DNA of 64,000 nt from Akebia trifoliata (lineage: Eukaryota; Streptophyta; Magnoliopsida; Ranunculales; Lardizabalaceae): positions 27,447,934 to 27,511,933 of the forward strand of contig CM030713.1 in assembly GCA_017979445.1 (NCBI GenBank), written 5' to 3'. Below are positions 32,650 through 47,600 of this stretch, in pieces. The notes under the pieces were generated by a model, which saw nothing but the letters and a program-made list of their open reading frames with translations, was not told where the DNA came from and made no database searches. The stretch's first letter is position 1. Each line of letters opens with the position of its first letter. Made by a program: the position numbers and the translations under genes.

Positions 32650-35600
32650 CTATCCAAGGGAATCTTCTTGCCTAGCATCATCACTCTCATCCATTGCAAC
32701 ATCAACTTCATTATCATCGTCACCTTGATCACTACCCGCCTGGGTATCCGCATCTGAAGTGGACCCATCTTCAGCATCAACTACATTAGCATCACCATCA
32801 TCATGGTTACTACCCTCGGTATCTGAATCTGAGATAGAAGCCTCGTCATCGTCTCCTCCCTTACTCAAACTACCATCACCAAACTGCTCCTCCAAATCAG
32901 GAGCCACAATTTTAATCATCTCACTCAAAGCTAGTCGCTCTTTTCTCAATTTGTTTGCAGTATCGGCAGTATGGGCAATCTTACTCCCAGTAGCCCGACC
33001 TTCAGACACACACAGTTGGGCATTGGCAGCTTTGTCATCACTCGTTGGAGATTCATTCTCTCCATGGACGGATGGTGCAGTGCTGATAGCCCAGCTCCCA
33101 ACTACTTCAGAGGTCAAAAGATCTGCGGTTCTGATCGTGCCATCTGTATCTTCCATGGCTTTTGAAATGTCAAGCGGGTTATTTGATTGGGAACAACGCG
33201 CACTTTCTTCATGAACCCTCTCAATGTGTCCATTTTCTTGTATCTGTGTCTCATCATCGACCTGCATTGTGTCTCCAGCTAAGGCACTGGTCTTGTTCAA
33301 ATCAATATTCCGTTCACGAAAATAAACATCAATGGCAGGGCTTTCAGTTCCAAGCACTCGCTCAGTTCCAACAGGGTCTCCCTCTAATACTGGTGCCGTG
33401 CCAACACCATCAATGTCAGAACCAAAGCCAGCCTTAACGGAATGATCGGCACTTGTGTACTCCATGTCCTGGGTATGGTGGTCATCTTCTTGGCTTCTGA
33501 GATCACAATCATGTTTTTCAGTATCACTGGCTTCATCACTTGTACTTTCCACTTGTATTCTATCAATTTTTGGATTTGAAGTAGCAGACGAGTCCTTTAC
33601 ATTGTTGTTGCTTCGGTGAGCCATCATTTCTTTTTCTCTGACAGAGGCTTCGGTTGTGTTTCTGTTTGTTGTATGAAGGTCGATATCAACTGATGTATTC
33701 TCGTTGTTCTCCTCATCCTCAAGTGTCCTCTGCATCGCCCTCAGCTGCTCCTGCTGCTTCACAAATAAAGAAGATATTTCCTCCGTGGTGGAATAAAATG
33801 CTCGTAGTTGTGATTCCCTACAAGGCATCCATAAGTGAATAAAATCAGCCATTCGGTTGTTGGATCTGCAAAGATACAAAGAAACTTCGAATGCGAATTG
33901 AGCGACAACCATTCAAAATTTTATAACAAGCATTGCCACTACATGGGAACAGAAATGTACCATCAATACCTAAGATTTAACCGAAAAATACAAATAAATA
34001 AATAAAAATGAAGGTAGAAATAGTTTATGGTTTAGAGCACGAATATAATTTTTGCTCAAAAGGTTTCTGTACAGTCACAGCTCAAGTCAACAAGAAAAGG
34101 AGTACTTATAATCATTTCCCATTTTTTGTTTTAAGTTAATGGGATCGATGAATAACTTAATTATCTAATTAACATCATAAATTATATGAATATACCTAAT
34201 TTCTAACAATAACCACATCTTTTCAAAATACCTTGAGTCTCGTGCACAGTAGAAATGAACTAAAAAGGTGAATTGAGTGACAACAATTCAGAAATTTATA
34301 ACAAGCCGCAATGCCACTACAATAGAAATGTACCACCAATACCTAATATTTAAGGAAAAAGTAGAGAAAAAGACCTGAAGGTATACAAAATTTATGGGAT
34401 AAGCGCACGAATAGAAATTTTGATCAAAAAGTTTCTGTACAATCACAGCCCAAGTCAACGAGAAAAGGAGTATTTATCATCATTTATTCTTAGTCAACGG
34501 AATGGAGGAATAACTTATTTATCTAATTAACATCATAAATTCTATAAATATACCTAATTTCTAACAATAACCACATCTTTTCAAAATATCTTTAATCTTG
34601 TGCACATAGTAGCAATGAGTGAAAAAGAGGAGGGGGGGTGGCCAAAGTCCGATTCTGCAGTAGCAGCAGGTTGTCCAAGAAAGATATGAAAGATGTATCT
34701 ACCACCCCCCACCATGTCTGTGCAAAATGTTTGAGAATCCCCTCTCTGCAGTTCTCGGACTTACAAGCCCTTCTCACCCTATCCAGAGGCCCCTTACTCC
34801 ACACAACCTTACGACTTACTCCCACAGTCACCATGGATTGAGGATTATGTAACTGTTCTCATCAAATGGGGAAACTGCAGTCATAACTCAACTGAAAACA
34901 AAAGAATCTCCCTAGTATATTCCGAATAGCAAACTATGCTTATCAAACATACCTTTCCTATTAATCATTATTTTTTAGTTGCAATATAACACAGGCACAC
35001 CCAAATAGCGAAAGTTCTTAGCTTCTCAACCCACTAGAAAGTTATCTAAAAAAAAAAGGTGAAGAAGAATGGAAAACAAGAAAGCTGTAAAAGTTGCACT
35101 GGAAATGGAAGCATAAAAACCCATTATCTTCATTTTTCACCTTAAACCCCACAACTGCTCCATTTATTATTATGACGGTAAAACGTCAATTCCATTGGTT
35201 AATACTGGCCACAGATCTTCCCCAAAAGATTTTGGCCACTTGTTATTAGGAGAAAAAGATAAATTAGCCTTCTTCATACAAAATGACCACCTCCCCACTC
35301 TGCAATTAAAGGCATATAGAAGCATCAGCATCACAGATGCCTCTAGGATCAAAGTTACAATTCACCATTAGAAGTTCACCACAAACCAACTCTTCGACTC
35401 AAGTATACTTTTCACTAGTCAATCATCACTTCACCCAAGCCTTTCAGTACAGAGAGGATTGGAAGATGTATGGAAGGTTATGATTGAGCAGTAAATGGCG
35501 GCAATGTAAAATCGAGATGGATGGGGAACAACATAAAATAATAGATGAAAATGATGATACCATGATAGAACGAATGACTTCTTTTTTTCAAAACGTAACA

Positions 35601-38600
35601 CTAACCAATAATTATAAAGCTCACTGCCATACTTCAATATCAAGTATCCGGTACAAAGAATCTATAGTGCATTATCATTTCTTACCGGAGTATAATTCTT
35701 TCCCTGGCACCTTGAAACCTCTGTTTCTCCATAGAAAGATCCCTAAGTGCAGCGGCCATTTCAAGTTCAAGAGCAGAAACCTTGGCCCAAGCTTCTTCCC
35801 GAGCTACCTGCTAACAACAGAATGAAAGAATCTCAGCTTGAAAAATAGATGAAACTTCATGGAAGTAACTCCCAAGGAAATTATGTGCTAAGGGGCTCCC
35901 AGATCATTATCAAGTTAAACATAATCTGAAAAATCTATCACATCTAATGCTCAAGCATCAACTCTATAAAAGGCCAAGAAATTTAGATAACATCGTCAAA
36001 AAATGGAAATGCCTCCAGATTGGAAATGAGGACTTTGAGACAGTAAACGACAGTATAATATACTCAATATACTTACAGGATTAAAGCGTACAGCATTAAA
36101 AAATTTATTACAACTTACAAGAATGTGATATTGTGTGTTATATAGTGTGCCATTGTAACAATATTCCGTACTAAATAAGTTCAATTATATGCAAATCTCA
36201 TAGCATGAATTGCAAGGTGAGTGTATAATGTATTGTATCATCAAATTGTTTGATATGGGATTGTAATAATGCACACTGTATGTCCTGTCTTGTAAGTATT
36301 ATATTTATTTTTTTGCATGATTTGTGTTTGATCATATGTATGTGGCATGTCCTGCTTCTAGCTAATCTCTTCCAATGTGACCACCTTTTGGAACTCCACT
36401 ATCATATAAGTTCCCTTGTTCATTTACTCTAATGTTAAAACCTTCAACAACTCCTTTCTATCTAATAATGCGATTTCTTCTAAAAGCATTTTCTTTTGAG
36501 AAACCTCTCTACCAAATTCCTCCATCGGTCCTAACCTTAATCTTTTTTTCGAAGGCTTCTTTTGGTCACAAATGCCTGTCCATGCAGTGGTCATGCCAAT
36601 TGTTGTCATGTGGCACACAATTTCACCCCCAAAAATTTTGTCTCGCCCTTTGGTGGATCTTCACACTAAAAATCAGTCTGATTGATGGTATTGGATCTGA
36701 GCATTTTTCATCATGAACCAGAACTGCAGGTGAAAAAAATTAGGACTTCACGCCCTTGATGAAAATTGCTCTAAGGCAATTGCCAGAAATCATAAATTTG
36801 GATGATTTTTGGTGTGCAGGTCCACCAGGGATGGGGCAACAAGTTCATGGGTCAATGAACTGAAAGGGCGTGCCATATGGCAATATTTGGCACGACCAAC
36901 ACAAGGGAAAAGTATGTGACCAAACCTACAGGTTTCCTCTTGAAGAAAAATATCATGAACTAATGAAATGCTGATGGCTCATGTGACAGTTCAAATTCTT
37001 TACCTTTGATAAAGTTCATATATATTAAAAAACAATTTTCTACTTAGTGCGCTTGGGCAACGACAAGGCGCTGACTCATGCTGCCCACTTATTGCCCAAA
37101 GCTTCTCACAACACTATACGAGCTTGAATTAGCCAATGTGGTTTGAGCAAGGGATGCAGATCAATCAAAAATGGTCTTTCAATCACATGTACTCAAATGA
37201 GGGAATATTGAAAACAAGGTCTGCAGCAAGTCAAGCAGTTTACATACACACACAAACGCACTCACATGCACATGTGTAATGTTAAGTAGCAGACACAGTC
37301 GTTTATGTCCATCTACGATAGTTTCACATGCAGGAGGCAAACTAGAAAGCACCAAGCTGTGAGATGGAAAATGTTTTCCAAAGTTTTGTAGTAACTAGAT
37401 TAGTTGTAGCATCAATCCATCAAAATTCTTGCAAGTTCAGTAGAAAGAAATTCATCATCTCTACCTTTTCCTCTTCAAGCTTCTTCCTCAATCTCTTCAT
37501 TTCGCACTCTAGAGCTTCAACTTTCTATTCCAACGTGCAAGATAAAACAACGAACATCAGAATTGGCTTCACAAGATTTGACATAAAAAATGAAGGATGT
37601 TAAAATATCACGACAAAGACTACCCAGGCTAATGGAATCTTACAATTAGCTAGAAAGATTTTTTTTTTTTTTTTTTTTTTACATAATATTGGGATATAAA
37701 AGTATAAGATATGAAATATAAGAATGTAAATATGTAGTGGGAGTAGAGTCATCCATACTTTTCTGCCATTTGCAGACACTTGCAGCTCTTCTTGAATTTG
37801 GGCTTCTAGTAGGCGAACTTTCTTCTCAGATATAAACAAGCATTCCCTCGAGGAGTCCTATTAAAAAAAAGAAAGTAGGTAAAGCACAAGCTTCTATCTG
37901 TAGATCAAAGACAGATTTTATTTCTTTTGTTAAGTAAATTGAAAGAATTATAGCCATTTATACAGAGAATAGAAGGTGATGCAAGCCATACCAGTTTGGA
38001 CCTCAAATCTTCCACAAGTAGACGGCTTTCTTTATCTGATTCCTGTGAATAAGAAGAAAAGGAATTTATTTTCAACTAATCTTTCAGAATTACACGTTAA
38101 TAACATCCATAGCAATCAGAATGTTTTAGACCTGAAGTTTGTTAATAGCTTCTTTCAACTCTCTTTCCTGTCTTGAGGCAATATCAGACTGTCGCTTTAA
38201 TTCCTCCTGAGCTTCTGATTGAGCTCTTTGCAGAGCAGCTTTTTGATCTGCTAAAGCCTTTTTCCCTTCTTCCCTCCTCTGAGTCCGCTCTTCATCTAAT
38301 TGTCCCTCAAGTTCAGATATAGTTCCCTTCTGACTACAAGAGAAAAAAAAAAGTTCGCATTTTCTCCATATTCATTTATAGAGCAATTGATTGAGGTTGT
38401 GTGAGCATACTTTTTTAAGCAGTTTGGGATCTCTATCAGATCACCCATAAGGAAAATTGGTGGTGGAATATCTATCCAAAGGAAATGATGGAAGAACAAT
38501 GATGCTCAAGAGATCATTAAAGAAAAAATGATCTATTAGATATGGGCAATTAACTAAAAATGAAAAAAAAAAAAAACTTACAAAGATGCAAAAATACTAA

Positions 38601-41600
38601 TAAAAGAAACAAAGAAAGTAGTAACTAAAACTAAAAACAAGGCATGTGATGATCTATATTAATAGATTGGGGACAAGGATGATGAAAACAGATGTCTACA
38701 ATATGGCAAAAATTAGAGAAAGAAAACTAAATGCCTAGATCATGTATTCATGTTAGATGCATAAAGTGCAAAACGAGAGAACCCTCGTACATGATAAACA
38801 GATTAAGGAATGGTAACACGTAACGGAATAAATTCCAAAAATTATAAAATGGAGATGTACACAGGAGGATTAGGATTAAGAGGAGACATAGAAGATCAAA
38901 GAGTACATATACTTCCATAGAATTAGGGTATCATAAATGAAAACAGCTTGACCAAAGATGAAAATAGGTAGGAATTCAAGACCACGTGGTATTTTGACTA
39001 AAGTATTGGAATGTATAGGGTGTGTTGAATTGTCCAAAGTCGTTTAATAATACTTTAAAAACTAAAAGGGTGCCAGATGAATGGAGAAAAGATATTGTAG
39101 CACCTGTTGGGCTTTGTGGAGCCTAGTTATATTTTGATCCCGGTTGATGACCCGACCCGACCCGAATAATGTTTGCGTGGTATTTTGATAATACGTTTTG
39201 TAACCCATTGTGTATCTTGTGCGCAGTATATAGAAGCCGTTTTTGGTGATTAGGGTTTTTTAAGGTTTTGGTTGTCGTCTTTGAGACTTGAGCCGCACTT
39301 TTGTAATTCTTCTCGAAATAGTGAAATCTCTACAACTCCGTGGACGTAGGCAAATTGTCGAACCACGTAAATACTGTCTTGTGCGTGTGATTGTTTTCTT
39401 TTTTTCTTTTTCGACGTGTGTGTTTTTTCTCTATTTCTTGTTTCTCACAAGTTGGGAATTTCGGGTTGAATTCCTTACAGCACCTACCATAAGCGTAAAT
39501 AAGACATACCACGTGGCATCAAACTTATAAGACTACCATGGAATTGGAGGAATCTAGGAAAGGGTCCTGGAATAAAGAAACAAAAGAATATATATATATA
39601 TATACCAATATTGAAACAAAAGATGATAAAAAAAAACCAAAAAGAATATACTGATATAGAAAATTTAATTATATATATTAGAGAAATAATTTGGTTTTAT
39701 GCCAGATAGGTCATCTATCTAACTAGATAGATGACGGAGAAGATCAAGGAAAAGAAGCATATTCACGTGGTTAAGATCATATAAAAAAATTTATCTAAAG
39801 TTGCCACAAAACAAGTTGGCTATGAATTGTCCATACAAAGACAAAATTGCCTCTAGGGAGTTCAAGCCCCCTCATCGGCCCCACAGGGATTTTTCCCGAC
39901 TTACCTGGTATGTGTGGTTTGTAGGGTATTGTATGTACCCAGGGGATTTGGGCGAGATATGGTGCTCTAGAAGGCCAGTTGCCTTGCCCCTTACTCAGAC
40001 CGACAGGATCGAACACCCCCGTCATCAAAACAAAAATTTCCCCTAAGGAAAAGGTTACCAAGTTGTGAAAATGTTGCCCAAGTAAAATCGCTCTTTTTTG
40101 TACAATGCATTTTGTCGATACAAAGCTAACTCCAACAAAAGACAAGGAAAAAACATAACATTACAAAATTTAGTACAAAAGAAAAAATTTTCACTTACCC
40201 ATCAATTATCTCATCTGCATCAATACGTGATTGCATGGATGCACTAAGTCTTCTATTGAGGTCCTCTATGGCTTGTTGCCGTTCAGTCGATATTGTGCTG
40301 ACCTCAACAAGTTCCTTCTCTTTGACCTCCAATGTACATCTCAACTCTTTAATTTCATCAAGGAAAGACTGTGATATTGATTCTTTCAACTCTTTCATCT
40401 CCTACGAGATTAAATTCAATTATTTGTTAGCAAAAAAAGTAAACTCAATAATGGCAATTTTCTACCTAGCTACTGATCAGAAAACTATTTGATCATAGCT
40501 TGCCAACTCTCAAGTTGACTCCAGACTCGACTCCAAAGCTTAGGGAGTCAATGATGACCCCTTTGTAACATAGACTTGGGTGTTTGGTCCAGCATGCCAT
40601 GGACCAGCCTTTGAATACAACCCTTCGAGAGACCGAGTCCGCTCTCATCATCATTGTCTATCTCAGTCTATTCTTTTGCTTATTTCTCATTATTATCATT
40701 TGCTCGCTCTTGTTAGTTTTCTAAAAAACAATAAGGAATGTAGGTAGGATTGAACTACTTGATGATATTACATTAATCATGAATTATGTTTGGATCAGTA
40801 AATGGAGCTGCTTTTAAAAAAATGCTTTACCCCACATAAAGTTTTGACTTCTCTTATTCTTAATTATTTTCTATCATGTGCAAATTAAAATAGTATGAGA
40901 TGACACCCCAAATTAACTCCAATGATTCCCAAATCAAAATTGACTCATGTCGAATTTCCAAGTCCGCAAGAGATGATTTTGTGATGGATAGCATTCCATG
41001 AAGAACATAGGATTGCAAGTACTATTGAAGAAATGATAAAGATGTTATGATGTCCAAACCAGTAAATGATTCCTAATTCTATGCACATGTATTTTAACTT
41101 CACACTAGCATAATATCAAGCATGTTTTGCTAATAAGCAGGAAAGGCACAAAACCAAACACCCACAAAAACATGCATAGACCCCACAGTACCAAACAGTA
41201 CAGATATACAGATAAAATATGGAGAATAAGAATACACCAATAAAACATACATTTTCATGACGAGCAACGGCAGCCCGGTTTTCATTCTGCATAGTCTCAA
41301 TGCTGAGGACATGAGATTCCAATTGCTTCCTCAACTCCTGCAAAAGATATTGGAATTGTACAAGAAGATAAATCATTAAGCTTTCTAAGCAGCCTCTAAG
41401 GGAAAGATGTCTACGTTTGCAAAAATGGTCCAAATTCAAATCTGAAGATACCATGTTGGATCGTTGAAGGCTTCTAACATCAGAAAGAGTAATAGGACCT
41501 TCAGGTGCCCCAATGCCAATGCCTTTTAGTCTCTTGCTTTCAGAAACAAATTCATCTTCAAAGAAAGTTACGGAAGAGTACTATCAGAATATAAAACCAA

Positions 41601-44600
41601 GGCTCCCAAAGTCGTGTAAATTGAAAGTTAACTTAGACTACTAGGATAACAAAATTGGTAAGTACTCAAAAGCACAAGGACCTCAACATGTATTCAAGCT
41701 TTTCATATGGCATGTGCTTTATTTGATGAATAATTTTTTTCTAGAAATAAAGAAAATTCTAAAAATATAATGATAAAATTTACAAATTATAGACCTATTA
41801 TTTTTCCTTCTAGAAACTAGGCTAGTGAATGCCCTCTGGACACAACTTTACGACCAAAAAAAGTAACAGGAATTGAAATCTCCATCATAACTTAAATACC
41901 ATATACAAGTCTATAAGAATACAGTATAGCTACAAGTAATTGATGTCCATAGAATTACCCAATATCATTTTGTGTTTTCAGCTACCAAGTTCAATATTTA
42001 ACAAAGCAACCAAAGCTAATTTGATGAAGAAAAAAAATCTCAAAGCAATATGGGAGACAAAATGAATATAAAAAACCTATAAGCAATATTTATGATCTTC
42101 CACATTATCATTATACCTGCTTTTCTTTTGATGGTTGCACCATCCTTCGATGACACGGAATTAAGAACTTCTCGATACACGAATGCAATAGCAAGGTCTG
42201 TAAATCATGCACAAAGAAAAAGATAAGAAAATTTTGGCTGACTAGAATGTTCTGATCAATTTCAGTAAAATATAGTGGATTAACCCCCCCCCCCCCCCCC
42301 CCCCCCCAAGAAAAAAAAATTTGAAGTGGCAAAACCACAACTTTTCTGTGATTCATGGACATAAAAACCAAAAGATAATTTGATTCTCCCACAAACCACA
42401 AGTTATCTAACAAGTGTTTTGGAAAGAAGAAAAAGAACTATAGGTCATCAATTTCAGAATGATGGAAATTTTGACTCAAAAGAAAAATAAGGAACAGGAA
42501 AAAATAAATTTAAGAGGGGAAAATGATAGTGTGACTTCTTGGACAGCAGACTATGACATGGACTGAAGCAGTTGAACTACTTTTTATTTCGACAGACGAA
42601 AGTCTCTAAGTATCTGAAAATCCTAGTTGACACCTCAGAGACAATGAACCTCGGCCACAGATATAACAGCTAATGTTTGTTTGTATTTTTATCTTAACAT
42701 GTTTAGAGGATCATTTTTATTTTATCTTTTTGGAGGAAGGCTTACAGGACCATTCTAAGCAGCATTTCAGATAAATCACATTGGTTCCTCAAAAAGAAAA
42801 GGATAAAAAAAATAAAAGATCACAAGCTTGAATCATGCAAAAGCCAAGCATGAACATTACTATGCTGAGGAGCGGCTGCTAAAGATACAATATCTCCATG
42901 CTGAAGTTTAGCTTCAGTGCTAGTTTTCGTCAGCTTTTCCCAGTTAAGATACGTACCATTGGTGCTGCAAAAGGCAAGGTGTGATCAGAAAATTCACATA
43001 AAAATACATCAAACTAAAGAAAGTGTATTTAAACTACAGAACCTGGTGTCTTTCAAGAAGACAGAAGTAGAAAAGGAGGATTCCTGCTCCATATCTTCGG
43101 TGGTAATCCTCTTCCTATAAATTTTGCAATGATTACCACTGACTGCATTAGCTTCAACCCGGAAACACGTGTCCTCCACTAATCGGCCAATGCGGTGCTC
43201 ATCAGCGGTCAAAAGAATGTTCATACCCTGATTTACAACCTTTGCATTAGCTTAGGTACACGAATAATGAACAAATATTACCATATCAGTGACTTATGGA
43301 AATCGTTAGCATCAACAAGGATGCTAAGTTATGTAACCATGACACGGCACTTTTAAAAAATTTTGTGTCAGACACGTCTTGAAACACAGATACACTCCAA
43401 CACATATCCTAACAAATAAGGCTGTGTCACTCTTCCTAATAATTTTCTATAATGAAAAAATACTAATAATTTCTGAAGGAGGTTTGGTGCAATCCATCCT
43501 CAATAAAGCAATTTATTAAGTTGCTAAACACAAGCATGGTTTGGGATTTAATATAATCCATCCTACATATTATAAATTTACTTTACTAAGTTATATAGAA
43601 ATTCACTTTTTAGTTAAAAATCGGAGTAAATATGGCCAAAATATTATACTTTAACATATATGTACGATAAAAAACCTCATTTATGTATAATTATATTTGT
43701 GTGTGTGTGTGTGTGTGTGTGCATGTGTGTGTGTGCTTTAGTTATCACGTCCTTTCTATTTGTAGGCTTTACTAAAGTTACACTCCACATATTATGTCTT
43801 GGTCCGACTTATGTTACATCTTATTTTACATTCCTTGGACTCCAAAACAGTTCTGTATTTAATCCCTTTACAGTCTCACCAACTAACACTATGTGCTCTG
43901 TAAATAACATATGCTAAGATGCCCCATCTTGAACATAAGCAAGTACTTCATTTATAATTAGAGCAATAACATATAAGCTAATGATCAATCCCTAGTGTAA
44001 ACAAATTGTGATTGGAACTCATTTGTCTCATGCTAATCATGGCTGTCTCAACTCTCAAGAACGCATTTAATATCAATATATCCACTAGGAAATCCATTCT
44101 TTCCCAATACCCACTGAATTAACTCTCTAAGGGCAAAGGATCTTCACATTAAGAAATAATGACATTCCCAAATATGTTCCTTGCCAAAATTCTCCCTTAC
44201 CGACTCTCTAAGGGATCGGCGAATCCCGAGTTGGAACTCCTAATTTAGTTTGGGATCAGCCCTCAAGGAGTCAAAGTCCCAACTTGAATCGAGGTCGGAC
44301 TAGACACAACTTTATTTTGCACATGTTCCTTGACTTGACTCGATGTTGAGCGTGACTTAATTAGTCCATTGGGATCACACAAAATTGGGTTCGGATAAGT
44401 CAAATCAACAAGTTGACTCAAGAACAGTGTCAAACGATCCAATCTAAAACATTGTCCACTAAATCATTCCTCAACCAGTATCTACCCCCGATGCGTTTAA
44501 TGCATTCTTCAAGACATGTGAGAAGAAATACGCAGTCCTTAATATAACCAATATATTTCTCCCAGAAGAATGTAGACAACTATTTGTCCATATATTCTCA

Positions 44601-47600
44601 CAAAGGAATAATTTATCGACAATTATTTGATTGGGACAAAAGCGAAATAAGCAAGGACGACTTGCAAAAGCTCTCCACTCTATTATGTTCATCCTCTCAA
44701 AACAAATTCCCTCTCCATCCCCACCTTAACGCTATGTTACTAGATTCGTTACAAATATACCAAGCTGCAAACCAATTCACAGTTCGGTTCGTACAAGGTT
44801 CATGGAATACAACGAATCCAATACTAAAAGCATAACACAATCGATATTCCATCAGAAAATATTATAATATCATATAATATGAGGTTATTTAACAATACTA
44901 GAGTTCACCTGTGCCTGCAGCACGGACATCCTCTCTTGGGTAAGCAGATAAAAACGTAGAAACAAAGTTAGAAGGGCATTATTGAAAATTTGTAAGGTTA
45001 AAAGGGTAAAAGATGAAAAATAATAAAGTGGGTTAAAGGGGTAAAAAGGGTAAGAGAGAAAATATAGAAAAGTTACAGGGGGTAAAGTGTAAAGAAAATA
45101 AAATGGGTCCCATAAAACTATAGCTTAATGAGAGGGTTAACAGGGTAAAAGTGAAAAAAAAATAAAGTTGAAAGTATATTATTAAATAATTTAGAGGTTA
45201 AAAGGGTAAAAGATGAAAAACAATGAAGTAGGTTAAAAGGGGTAAAAGAGGAAATATAGTGAGTTAGAAGGAGTGAAGAGTAAAGGAAGTAAAATAGGTC
45301 CTGCCCTTGTTATTAAAATTTATTGAGGTTAAGAGGAAAAAAATAAAAAACAATAAAAAGGGTTAAATAGGAGATATAATAAAGTTAAATATTGAAGAGG
45401 AAAGACAAAAAAGTGTGTTGTAGGTTTAATGGGACATTTGTTCAACCACAAAACTGTAGTTGAGGGGGCATTTATCCCAACTCAAAATATACAAAATTGT
45501 AGTAACTTAGTTGTGTTTTATTATCTAGGTATTATAACATATATCACATTATATTATATTCTCTTTGTCTACACCCTACAAAATGGGTTCATTCTAGAGT
45601 GGCAAACCATGAACCCAAATTTGAATCAAACAAACCAGGCAACATAACCTTACGTATAAGAAGGTTGTATCTCCATTGAATCCCAATCCCCGATGTTTCA
45701 CACCATATTTATTCCCAATAATTTGTCTCCAAAACACTTGACTTTCCTTACTAAATCTCCACTACCAGTTCACAAGAATCATTTTGTTCAAAATATTCAA
45801 ACTTCTCAAGACAACTCCCCAACATTTTTTGGGGAAAATTTTCAACATGTGAAGTGTATTTTCTCCTCTTTTGGATTAGATCTTCTCAATGCGCTTCACA
45901 ATCAACACAAATATCTTGAAAAGAGAAATAATAGATTGGCCTACTAAAAAGGGTGTTTGTTAATCAAGATATATCTTTCCCTAAAATGAAAGATAGATCA
46001 TTTTCCAACAAGCTAACCTCATCTCTACCATCTCAATGACCAGATCCCAAATAATCTTAGAAAATGGATAAGCCCCCAAACAGAGTCCAACGTATGAGGT
46101 AGGAAAACAACAAGGTGAACGACCCAAACAAAAAACGCAATCAACAATTACTTGAACACCCACATCCCCAGCAGCAATAAGATGTTTTTCACCAAGGTCA
46201 CATCACTCAAAAGTGCACTTCAAAAAAAAATATTGGTCACCATTCAATCCAACATGTCTTTCAACTTCAATTGAATGGAATCACTCTTTAAAAAAATAAA
46301 AAATATAAATATAAATATCAGGCTTTTTGCAGGATATTTTGTTGTGTTCTTGAGTTGTATATGGGTGTCTTGTAAAACTTAGATTTATGTACAAAATCAA
46401 CGGTGAGAAAAAGGTCTTAAACCAAAATAAGATGTGTCGGGTTTCAATGTTTCCAAGAAATATGGTCAATGGAGTTCTTTTAAAGTGAAACCCCTTCACT
46501 TAACCCTATGAAGAGATATGACATATTGAGGTTAATATATCAAATATGGAGGGGATGTTCCCTACTCTCATCCTACCCTATCCTACTAGCCCCATCAAAA
46601 TATTAGGGCGTGTTTGATTGCAAAGAAAATATTACTCGGCAAATCCTTTTCTACTGTTTGAGCACAACATGGAAAATTTGTGGAAAATTGTTTTCGTTGT
46701 TAAAGTTGCATAAAAAAAAATTAATTTAAGTTTACTTATGTGATAACTATATAAAAAATCACAATAAAATAATTCTTTTGTGAAAAAATTGAATTATTAC
46801 ACCCCAATTTCTTAAATTATTTATCACACCCCAATTAAAGATTTAAACACAATCTTCAAAAATTACAAAGGTTTGGCACAAATTATAATCTCAACATTAT
46901 AACACTCATTCAAACAATTTTAGTAGTTGTTTACAATTATGATTAAACTCATATAAAATCCTAAACCAAAAAAATAGATAATAATCTAGCAAAAAACTGA
47001 GAGAATTCTAATTGGCACCACAACTTTTATTTATGCTTTTTTTGGGGGGGATGTAATCAATAAACTAATTATTTAATCAGAAATTAAAAAAAATGATTGA
47101 ATAAGCTAATTTTAAGTTTTTTACAATTTAAATATTGATTTTACAAATAAAACTATGATTTTTTTTTTTTTTTGTTTTTTGTTTGTAATCACCCAATTTA
47201 AATATTTATTTTACAAATAAAATTTAATTTTAAACAATTTAAAATAATTCATTATTTTAAAATTTTAATGCTACGTGTGATTTGCCGCTAACGAAGGAAA
47301 ATCACATGGGTTGGCAAATCATTTTCCCCGTAATTTTCTAATTTTTGATGCACCAAATACTTGAAAATAGTAATTTTCCACAGAATTACAATTTCCGCTT
47401 GATTTTCCATGCAATCAAATGTACCCTAATTAGAGAAAAAAGAGGTGAAAACTCCATCACACACAAGTCAAATAAGACACCTTAATTGCTTGATTTTGGA
47501 ATCATCATATCCATGTGGATATCTTCATGGCAGTTGTTACATGATTACTTCAATTGCTTGTCTTTTTGTATGCTATAGTACTAAAGGAACAATTTTATCA

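Noticed and set aside
36424..36716. Frames on both strands in an FHA intron
   Set aside because: Both lie within intron 11, overlap each other and show no similarity to a known family.
39795..40145. Minus-strand frame of 116 codons
   Set aside because: It coincides with the SINE-like GC-rich element and mirrors it.
46606..47436. 8-bp target duplication for the element at 46613-47430
   Set aside because: CAAAATAT on the left and ATTAGAGA on the right do not match, so no duplication is claimed.
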